From NCBI GenBank assembly GCA_002360495.1, contig DEQO01000196.1, positions 20,506 through 84,505 of the forward strand: DNA of 64,000 nt. The letters run 5' to 3'. The notes beneath the pieces were generated by a model. That model was given only the letters and a program-made list of their open reading frames with translations. It did not search any database and was not told the origin of the DNA. The stretch comes from Flavobacteriales bacterium UBA3364. Its GTDB lineage: Bacteria; Bacteroidota; Bacteroidia; Flavobacteriales_F; PHOS-HE28. Positions 1 to 11,719 of this stretch are shown piece by piece; the stretch's first letter is position 1, and each line of letters starts with the position of its first letter. The position numbers were made by a program, and so were the translations under genes.

Positions 1-706
1 GGTCCGTGCAAGGGTTGAAGCGCAAGGCATCGAGGATGTCCACGCTGCTGGGTAGTTCCATCACCACCCAAGGCGGCAGAACCGATGCCTCATCAACCGT
101 TGCTATCAATGCCAACGCATGCGCCAGTTCCACCGGGTGCGTGTTGGCCATAGCATCCAGGTTGGCATGGCGGCAGTACTTGTCCTGAAGGGCGCCTAGT
201 ACCAACGCGGATGCATCCGACGTCGATGCGCCTGTGGCTCCGGCGAGCTGAAGGAATCCGTCATAGCCTGAGCGGTCATGCAGCAACGCATGGTATAGCG
301 CCTGCATCGCCCGCGGCAGGGCGTGCCAGCGGCCCAGCAGGTCCTCCAGCAGTTGTCCGCAGAGCTTGGCATCGCTCAGCGGGTTGTTGTCGCCATCCTC
401 GCTGTGCAGCTTGTAGCCCTTCACCAGCTTGTGGTAGGGCCGGTCGGCATAGAGCAGGGCCGACCAACACAGGGTATCGGCCAGCTTCTTGCCCGTCAGG
501 GCCGCATCGCCCATCCGCTTGCGCAGGAAAGGCGCATCGTGCCGCACGATGTTGTGCCCCACCAACACACGGGCCTCCCGCAGCCAGGGCTCCAGCTTGT
601 CCAGCTTGCGCTCATGCAGTTCACCCCGGCCATGGACCGCACCCACGGCGAGCAGGCGCTTGCCCACGCGGTCGGTCTCCAGGTCGATGATGAGCGGTTG
701 TTCCAC
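1..706 (-). CDS. DEDD-type 3'-5' exonuclease domain protein, 5' part only (probable RecQ-like fusion)
   Basis: The frame is open from a GTG at 706 to the window edge (235 codons, no stop). An RNase H-fold exonuclease is visible: motif I IIDLETD near residues 5-11, motif II VGHNIVRHDAPFL near 50-62, and motif III NNPLSDAKL near 115-123, giving the four acidic residues of the DEDD family. Where DEDDh enzymes have His before the last Asp (HxxxxD), this protein has Asn. Past the domain the sequence carries PPWVVMELP and LRFNPC. From memory this resembles exonuclease-RecQ helicase fusions, but no helicase motif lies inside the window, so that part is inference. The start is uncertain because there is no clear ribosome site. 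Confidence 0.7.
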   Translation of the reverse strand, partial: MEQPLIIDLETDRVGKRLLAVGAVHGRGELHERKLDKLEPWLREARVLVGHNIVRHDAPFLRKRMGDAALTGKKLADTLCWSALLYADRPYHKLVKGYKLHSEDGDNNPLSDAKLCGQLLEDLLGRWHALPRAMQALYHALLHDRSGYDGFLQLAGATGASTSDASALVLGALQDKYCRHANLDAMANTHPVELAHALALIATVDEASVLPPWVVMELPSSVDILDALRFNPCTD

Positions 707-747
707 GGCTGAAATATCGCCTTGTCCACAAAACGGAACGGGAACAT

Positions 748-760
748 ACGGAACCAAAGG
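748..760. repeat. 13-bp inverted repeat, left copy
   Basis: ACGGAACCAAAGG here is the exact reverse complement of CCTTTGGTTCCGT at 8656-8668. The two copies bracket the GmrSD, DUF4238 and restriction-modification genes. Homology stops at both ends of the 13 bp. This copy lies in the 117-bp gap between the exonuclease gene start and the helicase remnant, where nothing else is seen. Confidence 0.4.
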
Positions 761-823
761 GAAATCACCCTACACAAGCATCGTACCTGAACCGTACTGC
801 TCGAAGATCAAGTGCAGGATATT

Positions 824-967
824 CTACATCAGCGTCTTGGTCTTGCCTACACCGGCAGCCGCCAATACCAGCAGGCGCTTCTCCTCGCTCAGCACGGCGG
901 CGCGCTGCTCGGGATTGAGGCCGTGGAGGAACAGGGATACGGGAGCCTTAGTAAGCTGGTCGCTAAC
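824..967 (-). pseudogene. Remnant of a UvrD/Rep-type helicase N-terminus
   Basis: Right after the stop codon of the GmrSD-like gene the same frame runs on for 47 codons before a TAG at 824-826. The peptide contains LNPEQRAAV, the Q motif of superfamily 1A helicases, then LLVLAAAGVGKTKTL, a recognisable Walker A segment of the UvrD/PcrA kind. Nothing downstream continues the helicase, and there is no ATG at the fragment's start. I read it as the N-terminal scar of a deleted or displaced helicase gene, which suggests turnover of genes at this locus. Confidence 0.6.
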
Positions 968-2833
968 CTACATGGGCCACAGCGATTTGGCCCGCTTCCA
1001 TAGTTCTGTGCCACGTCTCAATATGCTGTCCTCATCCCAGGTTTCCGCATCATGAAGCTGCTGATTGATCGGAAGCAATGACTTGCGAAGGATCGCCTGT
1101 CGCTTTGCAAGCCAAGGTCCATTTGAGACAGAGGTGTTGAGCGACCCCGTGATGATCGTAAGATTCCCGAGCGAGTGCAATGCACTCTCCCTTGCTCTTG
1201 TTGCGGTTGCCCGCGCGTCACTGTCATCCGCATCAGCGAGCTCGAATTCTGTCATACCTACTTGACCATCTGGCAATGGCCAGTGCTTCCTCCATTCTTG
1301 AGGTAAAAGGTGTTCTACGGTTGACGCTCCCTTGATCTCGATATCCTCTGATTGCTTACTCAGGTAGGTCTTGTTCAATCGTTCGAGCACTAGCGCCAGC
1401 TTGGGATTATTGAGCCGCTCGTAAACCGCGCCATGAATGAATTCCTCTTTGAACACGGCGTCATTGGGCCACACCGTCGATTCCCCGGAGAGCCCAAGGA
1501 AGTACGCCTTCACGGCTTCTATTGTCGGCGCTTGCCCGTCAAGCTGGCGCACAAGGGTCAGGAAGATGCGGTTGTAGTTCTTGGTCGTATACCCACAGAA
1601 CGCACGGCGCAGGATGTACGATTCCAGTATTGACGCTACTTGCGGCATCAATTCGCGGCCCGCTTCCGACTGCATGAGGTGGAGCAAGAGCGGATAGACC
1701 GTACGTACCTCAAATGCCTCGAGAAACCTGAACAACTCGTACAATTTATCCTCGGCATGTGGTGCTATGATGCGCCTGAAGTCATCACCTTGCCTATCCA
1801 ATGCCATCAGCTCTTCGGCGACACTACCGTAAGGCTGCTTCTTCTCAATCCACCATTTGTACTCGGTGAATAGATGCTTGATCGGCACATCCGTTCCACG
1901 CTTGCTCGCCAGGAAGTGCTGGAGGAAGAGATCGCTTCGCGGCCGGAACTGCCTGCCCTGTGAGACTTCTTCTCTCCAGAAGTCCTCATCGAACTTTCGC
2001 CAGTGCTGGTCATAGAGTTGCTCCATGGGCTCGCCCTTGCGCGCGGCTCGTAGGAAAATGAAATTTCTCAATAGGTCGGCAGGAAGCAATGGCTCACCGC
2101 GAGCATTGAGCGTCTCGAAGATCACCTGTGCATCGTCCTCTTTGTCCAAGTCGATCACCACGACCTGAAGGGCGCTCTTCATGGCCTGGAAACACTCCTC
2201 CATTCGCGATGCAATGGGACTATCGGCTTGCAGCGGCGGTTCATCCTCATGGCCGATAAAGAAGTCATAAAGCCTATCGTCGAAGTAGATGTAGGCCTCA
2301 ACCATACGAGGCCGGGGGTCTGGCTTTCGTTGGTATTTCCTGCGGACCAATGGATGGCGTTTGTCGAGTTCATCTCGAGACCCCGAACGCATGACGTCAG
2401 CGAATTGCTTGCGATCTAATTGGGTGGGCCACACCTTGTGCATGTCCACATCAGGATTCGCCATCATTCCCTTGTTCACCGTGTACGCCTCGCACTCCTT
2501 CGCTAATTCCTCGCAGCCCTGCTCCTTTGCGAAATCGCGGAATGCAGCAAGGAATATCTGTAGCGTGGTCAGTCGCTGCTGCCCGTCGATTGCCTGGCGC
2601 CGTTCCACATGCGTTGTCGGGGTCTGCTTCTGATCGAAAACCATCGCGCCCAGAAAATGTACCGGCGTATCGCGTCGACCTTCAACATAGTCCTCGAACT
2701 TCCTGCTGATGTCCTCCCAAAGGGGCTCCCAGTGCTTCTCCTGGCTCCATACGTACTGCCTTTGGAATAGGGGTACTTCCAGTTGCATCTTTTTCTCGAA
2801 GATGCCGATGAGAGATACCGCGTTCGCATTCAT
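968..2833 (-). CDS. DUF262/DUF1524 GmrSD-like type IV restriction nuclease
   Basis: A 621-residue protein of the GmrSD/BrxU kind, which uses nucleotides to restrict modified phage DNA. Its N-terminal DUF262 domain shows FQRQYVW at 23-29 and DGQQRLTTL at 83-91, a ParB/sulfiredoxin-like nucleotide-binding signature. Its C-terminal DUF1524 domain shows VEHLLPQ at 506-512 and LGNLT at 551-555, matching the His-Me finger nuclease. Both halves are in one chain, as in fused GmrSD enzymes. The start ATG overlaps the stop of the DUF4238 gene upstream (ATGA), so the two are probably co-translated. By eye the base composition is less GC-rich than the neighbouring methylase genes, consistent with separate acquisition. 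Confidence 0.88.
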   Translation of the reverse strand: MNANAVSLIGIFEKKMQLEVPLFQRQYVWSQEKHWEPLWEDISRKFEDYVEGRRDTPVHFLGAMVFDQKQTPTTHVERRQAIDGQQRLTTLQIFLAAFRDFAKEQGCEELAKECEAYTVNKGMMANPDVDMHKVWPTQLDRKQFADVMRSGSRDELDKRHPLVRRKYQRKPDPRPRMVEAYIYFDDRLYDFFIGHEDEPPLQADSPIASRMEECFQAMKSALQVVVIDLDKEDDAQVIFETLNARGEPLLPADLLRNFIFLRAARKGEPMEQLYDQHWRKFDEDFWREEVSQGRQFRPRSDLFLQHFLASKRGTDVPIKHLFTEYKWWIEKKQPYGSVAEELMALDRQGDDFRRIIAPHAEDKLYELFRFLEAFEVRTVYPLLLHLMQSEAGRELMPQVASILESYILRRAFCGYTTKNYNRIFLTLVRQLDGQAPTIEAVKAYFLGLSGESTVWPNDAVFKEEFIHGAVYERLNNPKLALVLERLNKTYLSKQSEDIEIKGASTVEHLLPQEWRKHWPLPDGQVGMTEFELADADDSDARATATRARESALHSLGNLTIITGSLNTSVSNGPWLAKRQAILRKSLLPINQQLHDAETWDEDSILRRGTELWKRAKSLWPM

Positions 2834-3735
2834 GCTTGAGCCCGGTTAAGGTGATTAATGATTGCCTCCAATGCTCCCTTGCGACCGATGATCAACTTCT
2901 CAGCCTCACTGAACTGCCGGATGTTGTAATCGAGGACTTCAGCCTCCGCCTCACTTCCTTTCAACTCAAACCGGTAGATCCGATTGGGATCCGCACCAGG
3001 AACTCCAGGTACGAGTTCTACACGATACTCTTCGTTTAGTGGTAGCGACAATACGTCGGTGACATTGAACGGGGCAACGATCCCAGCATTTGGCGGATAG
3101 TGTATTCGCGTTGGATTATCCGACGAAATGAATCCTGTCGTACCAACCACCCGCGTCACACTAATTGAGTCACCCATTCGTACTTGCTGAAGACGAAAAC
3201 CCGTGGTGAACTGAGTGGTGAGGACTGCGTCGTTGTTCGTGTTCGCTTGGTACTCTGCCCAAAGCTGGTCCGCTGATTTCCCCTCGAGCTCATACTCTTT
3301 GCCATCCAGCACACCAATCTTAGGCTGTGACCCATCCAGCCGTCTTGCATTCGCCATAAAGTCGATCGATTGCCGCATGAGTGAATCAACGGCATTCACT
3401 ATTCGGCGTGAGCGAAAGAGAAGTGAACAGACGGTACCAACAACCAGCTCTCTGAGCCGATCATCGATGCTCTCTTGTCTATCATCAACGAGGTTCTTGT
3501 AAACTTCATCGTAATGGTCTTCCCAGAGGGTCTTGTATGTGGTGTCCAGCAGTTGTGCATCCTCGGGTGCAACACTGACCAATTTGTACCCATCGATTTC
3601 ACTACAGAGCTTCTTCGTCGAGGTGTCGCTGATGATGCGAGAGCCTTTCTTCACGTAGTGAACGGTCGTATCCGGGCGCACCAGACGCTTCATATACCCT
3701 TGCGGTACGAAGTGATGGTTCCTTGGAGTGCTCAT
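2830..3735 (-). CDS. DUF4238 domain protein
   Basis: A 301-residue protein starting MSTPRNHHFVPQGYMKRL; the NHHFVPQ-x-YMK signature near residues 6-15 is that of DUF4238, a family often found in defence neighbourhoods but without a settled function. No signal peptide or membrane segment is evident, so it should be cytoplasmic. The stop overlaps the start of the GmrSD-like gene by four bases, implying a two-gene unit. It begins 45 bp after the end of the restriction-helicase gene on the same strand and could be read from that operon. By eye its composition is lower in GC than the genes upstream. Confidence 0.8.
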   Translation of the reverse strand: MSTPRNHHFVPQGYMKRLVRPDTTVHYVKKGSRIISDTSTKKLCSEIDGYKLVSVAPEDAQLLDTTYKTLWEDHYDEVYKNLVDDRQESIDDRLRELVVGTVCSLLFRSRRIVNAVDSLMRQSIDFMANARRLDGSQPKIGVLDGKEYELEGKSADQLWAEYQANTNNDAVLTTQFTTGFRLQQVRMGDSISVTRVVGTTGFISSDNPTRIHYPPNAGIVAPFNVTDVLSLPLNEEYRVELVPGVPGADPNRIYRFELKGSEAEAEVLDYNIRQFSEAEKLIIGRKGALEAIINHLNRAQA

Positions 3736-3780
3736 GCTCGTCCATCTAGAGGGTCATAGATCCCTAATCAAATGACCACT

Positions 3781-6316
<2,536 letters not shown>

Positions 6317-6324
<8 letters not shown>

Positions 6325-7908
6325 CGTTTGCCTCTGGCGCCGCGTTCATCGGACGGATTATTGACTCGATGAAGACCTTCTCTGCTTCAGTGATTCCGTA
6401 CTTCTTGTAGAGCTCGGCGTCGGTCCAGTCTCGATCCCAAGTTTGCTGTGGCACCCAGGTATATGTGGACTTGTTTGCGTCTTGCGTGATCTTCCGAAGT
6501 GAGATGATGAAGCGGGCAAAGCGGGTCCGTAGGTATGACTGCACACTCTTGGCAGCCCTCTCACTGTCCACAAAGAAGAAGAGATAGGTCTGTGTGCAGA
6601 CTGAAGGAGGTGCGGCAATCAGTGAAGGGCCAAGCACCATGTCCACACCGCTTTTCTCCCTCTCCCTTCCTGAACCCGTTTTCGGCACTAAGACCTTCCA
6701 CTTGTCTATCAAATGTTGACTCTTCGGAACCTCTGAGCGCTTCATCCAACCAACTTGGCGCTTGGTCTTGTCGTTGTAGTACAGCGCTATGTCATTCTTC
6801 CCTGCGGTCGGTCGGTGGCCATCGAAGTTTGAAGTCATGCCGAATTCCTTGTCAGCGGATAGAAGTTCCGTCAATGACGGCTCCTTCTTGGAGAGCACTT
6901 TGTTCAGGATAGCGAGTCCACGGACATCCCGCACTAGAACGTCGAACTCGTCAAGCCACCGTTGATGTGGACCGTAGGTCTGACCGTCACGCACCAGTGT
7001 CGTCGCGCACTCACCATTGTGATGAGCATCCCATAGGAAGTAGCAAATGCCTCCGTTAATCCCGACAGAAGGAAAAAGCTCCGCTGCATTCAGATAGTCC
7101 ACTAACGCAGCCATTCGGCGGTCACTCAACATCGTTTTACGGAATGCGTCAAGGCCCAGCCCTCCAGCCATCCAGCGTGACGGGATGATCATGGACAGAA
7201 ATCGTGGTTCAAGCTTCTTTGCTTGTTCAACGAAGTGCTGATAGATCGGCACGTCGCGCGTTCCACCATCCGCTCCTAGCTGGTAGGGCGGGTTACCGAT
7301 GATCACGTCGAATTGCATGTTCTTTCCAAAGATTTCGGTTATCCGAGCCTTGATGTCTTTCGTGTGTATGAGCGCGTAGGCGTGGGTCTCGTACCCTTCG
7401 CCCCGGTCCAGCGCATTTTGGCTTGCCCCGCAGTAGGTACACTTCTCATCCTTCCACGTATGCTCCATCCGCTCGAACCAGATATTGCCCGCATCGGTGG
7501 CGAAGCTGCTGCCGATGGAGTGCGCGCCCTTGGCGTGCTTGGAGCAATACACGCTGCGCCGTGCCAGCAAGCTGGTGAGGTGCGTGATGCCGATGCCGAA
7601 GACCTGCTTGGTGAGGATGTGGTCCACGCGGGTGCGCAGGTCGGGTATCTGGTCCTTCAGGCCTTCGGTAAGGCGGCTGGTGATCTCGCGCAGGAAGACC
7701 CCGCTCTTGGTGCAGGGGTCAAGAAAGGTCACGGTGGGGTCCGCCCATATGTTGGCTCCTTTGTTGTTGGCAGCCCAAGCTTCGGCCAGCGTGTCCAGCA
7801 TGCGGTTCGCGAAGTCCGGCGGTGTGAAGACCTCATCGTTGCTGAGGTTTGCGATACAGGTGAGCACATCGGGGTTGCGCCCGCGCAGGGTGAAGCTGGC
7901 TTGGGTGC

Positions 7909-7912
<4 letters not shown>
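6317..7912 (-). CDS. Eco57I-type N6-adenine DNA methylase
   Basis: A 531-residue methyltransferase. The EVFTPPDF segment near 27-34 precedes motif I (LDPCTKSGVFL, 64-74, SAM binding), and motif IV NPPY lies at 207-210, diagnostic of adenine-N6 methylation. A CTYC pair at 158-161 could be half of a metal site. The C-terminal half, after about residue 215, should hold the target recognition region; by eye it is noticeably less GC-rich than the N-terminal 150 codons, as if the specificity part had been exchanged. The ATG overlaps the upstream methylase stop (ATGA), and the gene end overlaps the helicase start, so the three genes are translationally coupled. Confidence 0.87.
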
Positions 7913-8562
<650 letters not shown>

Positions 8563-8884
8563 GTGGTGGACAAGTTCAGCAAAGTAATCGGGTGCTCGTA
8601 CATGGTGCTTGTCCAGCGCTGCATCGTGATGGGTTATCTGGCTGGAACCGAATTGCCTTTGGTTCCGTGTGGTAACATGTCAATTCGCCTCCAGGTCATG
8701 CAGTCTGCTTCACCGCTATCAGGGTATCCCGATCCTTCGAACAGGTCAGTATAAGGTCGTTCGGGTAAGGAGAGCATGAAGTGATCTTAATGGTTGGTCG
8801 ATTTACAAAGCCTTTGGCTTGCCTACTGATCGGCGAACTCCGTTCATGCTTCGTGGTCGATCGGAAAGGCCTTTCAGTGTTGGA
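8563..8884. other. Intergenic gap between the restriction operon and the TPR operon
   Basis: About 320 bp with no supportable gene on either strand. It holds the probable promoter of the restriction-modification operon next to 8563, the right copy of the 13-bp inverted repeat at 8656-8668, and the 3' trailer of the TPR gene ending at 8885. No strong hairpin terminator was recognised. Confidence 0.5.
8656..8668. repeat. 13-bp inverted repeat, right copy
   Basis: CCTTTGGTTCCGT, the exact reverse complement of 748-760. It lies about 95 bp upstream of the first methylase start, so the pair encloses the five defence genes of the restriction and GmrSD units. Confidence 0.4.
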
Positions 8885-11689
8885 TCAAAAGCTGATATAC
8901 TCTTCTTTATAACCTCTCTTGAGCGTCTCGCTCTTTTTCTTTCGGTAGTAGTGGTACTTCCGCATGTTATCCAAACAACGGTAGATCTTCTGCAATTGGC
9001 CATAGCAGTCCACGAACTGCATATGGTCTTTCGGGTAACGCTGCTTGATCTTGCGTAGCAAATTGAGTGCACGGGATTCGGCCTCCTGACATCTTTCGCT
9101 CTGAACAACGAGGTCAATGGCATATTTCTCGTACTCCAACTCCTGCAAAGCGTCCAAATGGGCCAGACCTTTGAGCGAGTCCGCCAATTGGTGGAGCATC
9201 TGGACGTCTCTGCTGTTCCACCTTCCGCAACTGGCCGCTCGGATCGCCAGCAGGGCAAACTTGGCTTCACCAGGTCGGTACAGGTCACTCCCTGTATTCC
9301 ATGCCTGGTGCGAAAGCGAGTCGGCCGCCCTGCTGTAACCTTCGGCATTGCGGAGGATCAATGCGAGTCGCAGTTGAGCGTCCACCACGTGCCGGCTCGG
9401 ACCACTGTGCGCGTCTTCTTCAATGGTGAGGGCAGCGTGCGCGTGACGGATAGCTTTAGAATCCTTCCCGGCCGTCGCATAGAGTTGGGCCAGCAGATCG
9501 TGATCCGCGACCAACTCGCTATGGTCCAGCCCCTGGTCGGCAGTATCCAAGGTCAATGCTGTCCGGGCAGCTTTGATAGCCTCATTGAAATTGTTCAAGG
9601 CGGCATACCTTTTCGCCATGCTGTAATACATGCCCGATCCCGCTGCGGTATCCAATTGCTCCACCACGTTCAGTTCAAGGTCGAGGGCCCTTCTCTCGTG
9701 GGTTATAGCGGCTCGCTTGTTCCCTGCGCATCGGTGTACCTCAGCTATATCTTTGTGGATCTCGGCCAGACTGACCTTGTTGGTGGTAAGGTCCAAGGCC
9801 TTAAATAAGGAGTTCAACGCGGCATCATATTCCCCTCGTTGGATGCTGATATTCGTCTCGATACTCCGTATCGTGGTCCGTATGTCATCCCATAGGATCT
9901 CATCGTATCCCTGGATGTCCGAACATAATTCATCTGCTTGGTCCAGTTCGTCCAAGCCCTGACAGACCGCAGCCAAGTTCATCTTGGCCTGCAGCACCTC
10001 CGGATGCGCTGGTACACGGTTGAGCATGCTCAGGCGCATGGCCTCTTCCATATGTGGCTTCGCCTCCATGGGCCGCCCTTGATGAAATAGCAAGGCGGCA
10101 TAGGCCTGCTGGGCGCCGGCTAGCTCCGGATGGTCTGGTCCGGAGATCTTCAACCTCATGTGGAAGGCTTTTCGGGTATAGGCCTCCGCGAGGCGATACT
10201 CCCGCAATCGGTAATGGACGCCGGCAGCATCCATGTAGCATTGGGCAAGTTCTTCGCCAGGGGCGCTCTTTGTGTAGGTCTCCCAAATAATGATCACCTG
10301 GCGCAACATGTCCCTGGCTTTCTCCAGTTCACCAATTTCCGCCTCAACAATGGCCAACGCCCTCATGAGGGACAGGTAAACTCTAGGGTATCCTGTCCAG
10401 TGCACGGCGGTATCCTTGGCGATAGTCTCGAAGAGGACCTTCGCTTGCTCGAATTCCTTGTTCTGTGCTAGAATATCACCGCGTAGGAATTGGATACAAG
10501 CCCGTTCCGATGCATCGATACTGTCGGACGCATCTACGACAGCAATGGCCATTTGCAGCAGAGAATCAGCCTCGTAGTACCGCCCGATACCTGCGAGCAC
10601 TTGCCCTTGTTCGGTCAAAAGAACGGCTCGGACCTCGTCCCAAGCAGCGTGCCGGATGGGGCAATAGGAATGTGCTGTCCGCAAATGATCCAAAGCGGCC
10701 TGGTAATGTCCCATGCGTTTCTCGATCTCTGAAAGGGACCGGAGCCTGCGTATCAGGCCCAAGGTATCCTCCCCAAGATGCTTCCTGTGTATCTCCCACG
10801 CTTTGTAGGCACAGGCGCGCGCGCTATCCAGCTTGTATGCCGTGAGCAAGAGGTCGTACTTGATGCGGTACGCGCTCAAGAGTTGGCGGAAGCGTTCGCG
10901 GGCCTTTTCTTCGGCCTGCTCGGCATCGTGCAAGGCGGCATCCAGTTGCTCGTTGCTCAGGATGTGCAGCACAGCCTCGAGGCCCGCCTTGGACTCCAGT
11001 TGGCGCACTGCATTGCGCACCAGGTCCGAGCAAAGATCGAGGTTGAGGCGGGCCAGGTAGGCGGCCATGGTATCCAATTGCTGGCTTACCAGGGCATATT
11101 TGCGTTCAATGCTATCGCGTTCCAAGGTTAGGCGATCCAATTCTGCACGGCTGAGGTCCTTTTGGGCGCGCAGGCGATCGTTCTCCCCCACAGCCAGCCG
11201 ATAGATTTCCTCGTTCTCGGCTTCAAGCAGCCCTGCGTAGCGCAGCTTTGCCGCACGCAGTTCACCCTTATCGCACACGGTGATGGTCATGGCCTCCTCG
11301 GTGGCCAGGGGTACACGGGCCGCTGCGAGCACATCGGTGTTGACGACTTCGATAGGTCGGCTACCATGCGCTGTATCGCCCACGGCGATATCGGCGCGCT
11401 CACCCGGTAACTTGGTGGCGAAGCGCAAGGTGAAGGCCCCCGCCGAAGTGGACCGCGTGGCGTTGGCATCGGAAGCCTTCACCAACACACCAACCGCAGG
11501 TGCCAGGCCGCTGTTCTGGAACACGATGCGCCCCGATAGCGTAGCTGACTGCGGCAGGGCCTGGTCAGCCATGGATATGGCGAGTACCAGTAGGAGCAGT
11601 CGCAGCCGGAGGACAGCCCTGAATCCTGCAACGATCGGTCCGTTCACTGCCTGTTCGCTTTGAAGTATTTCGCTCAGCCCTGCGGTCAT
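8885..11689 (-). CDS. Exported TPR protein with carboxypeptidase-regulatory-like N-terminal domain (paralogue 2)
   Basis: About 934 residues from the ATG at 11689 (a GTG at 11710 is an alternative). A hydrophobic run (LRLRLLLLVLAI) near residues 28-39 looks like a signal sequence. A carboxypeptidase-regulatory-like beta domain follows (SGRIVFQNSG ... GVLVKASDANATRST ... GAFTL), then EVVN, then a coiled-coil stretch with the segment QQLDTMAAYLARLNLD. The remaining roughly 650 residues are helical repeats of the TPR type with many A..Y/A..Y heptad patterns. It is a diverged tandem copy of the gene at 11720, only 9 bp beyond that gene's end even from the GTG. Function unknown; periplasmic location is inferred. 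Confidence 0.75.
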   Translation of the reverse strand: MTAGLSEILQSEQAVNGPIVAGFRAVLRLRLLLLVLAISMADQALPQSATLSGRIVFQNSGLAPAVGVLVKASDANATRSTSAGAFTLRFATKLPGERADIAVGDTAHGSRPIEVVNTDVLAAARVPLATEEAMTITVCDKGELRAAKLRYAGLLEAENEEIYRLAVGENDRLRAQKDLSRAELDRLTLERDSIERKYALVSQQLDTMAAYLARLNLDLCSDLVRNAVRQLESKAGLEAVLHILSNEQLDAALHDAEQAEEKARERFRQLLSAYRIKYDLLLTAYKLDSARACAYKAWEIHRKHLGEDTLGLIRRLRSLSEIEKRMGHYQAALDHLRTAHSYCPIRHAAWDEVRAVLLTEQGQVLAGIGRYYEADSLLQMAIAVVDASDSIDASERACIQFLRGDILAQNKEFEQAKVLFETIAKDTAVHWTGYPRVYLSLMRALAIVEAEIGELEKARDMLRQVIIIWETYTKSAPGEELAQCYMDAAGVHYRLREYRLAEAYTRKAFHMRLKISGPDHPELAGAQQAYAALLFHQGRPMEAKPHMEEAMRLSMLNRVPAHPEVLQAKMNLAAVCQGLDELDQADELCSDIQGYDEILWDDIRTTIRSIETNISIQRGEYDAALNSLFKALDLTTNKVSLAEIHKDIAEVHRCAGNKRAAITHERRALDLELNVVEQLDTAAGSGMYYSMAKRYAALNNFNEAIKAARTALTLDTADQGLDHSELVADHDLLAQLYATAGKDSKAIRHAHAALTIEEDAHSGPSRHVVDAQLRLALILRNAEGYSRAADSLSHQAWNTGSDLYRPGEAKFALLAIRAASCGRWNSRDVQMLHQLADSLKGLAHLDALQELEYEKYAIDLVVQSERCQEAESRALNLLRKIKQRYPKDHMQFVDCYGQLQKIYRCLDNMRKYHYYRKKKSETLKRGYKEEYISF

Positions 11690-11719
11690 GGTGCCGAACG
11701 AACTTACCACACCGGACGA

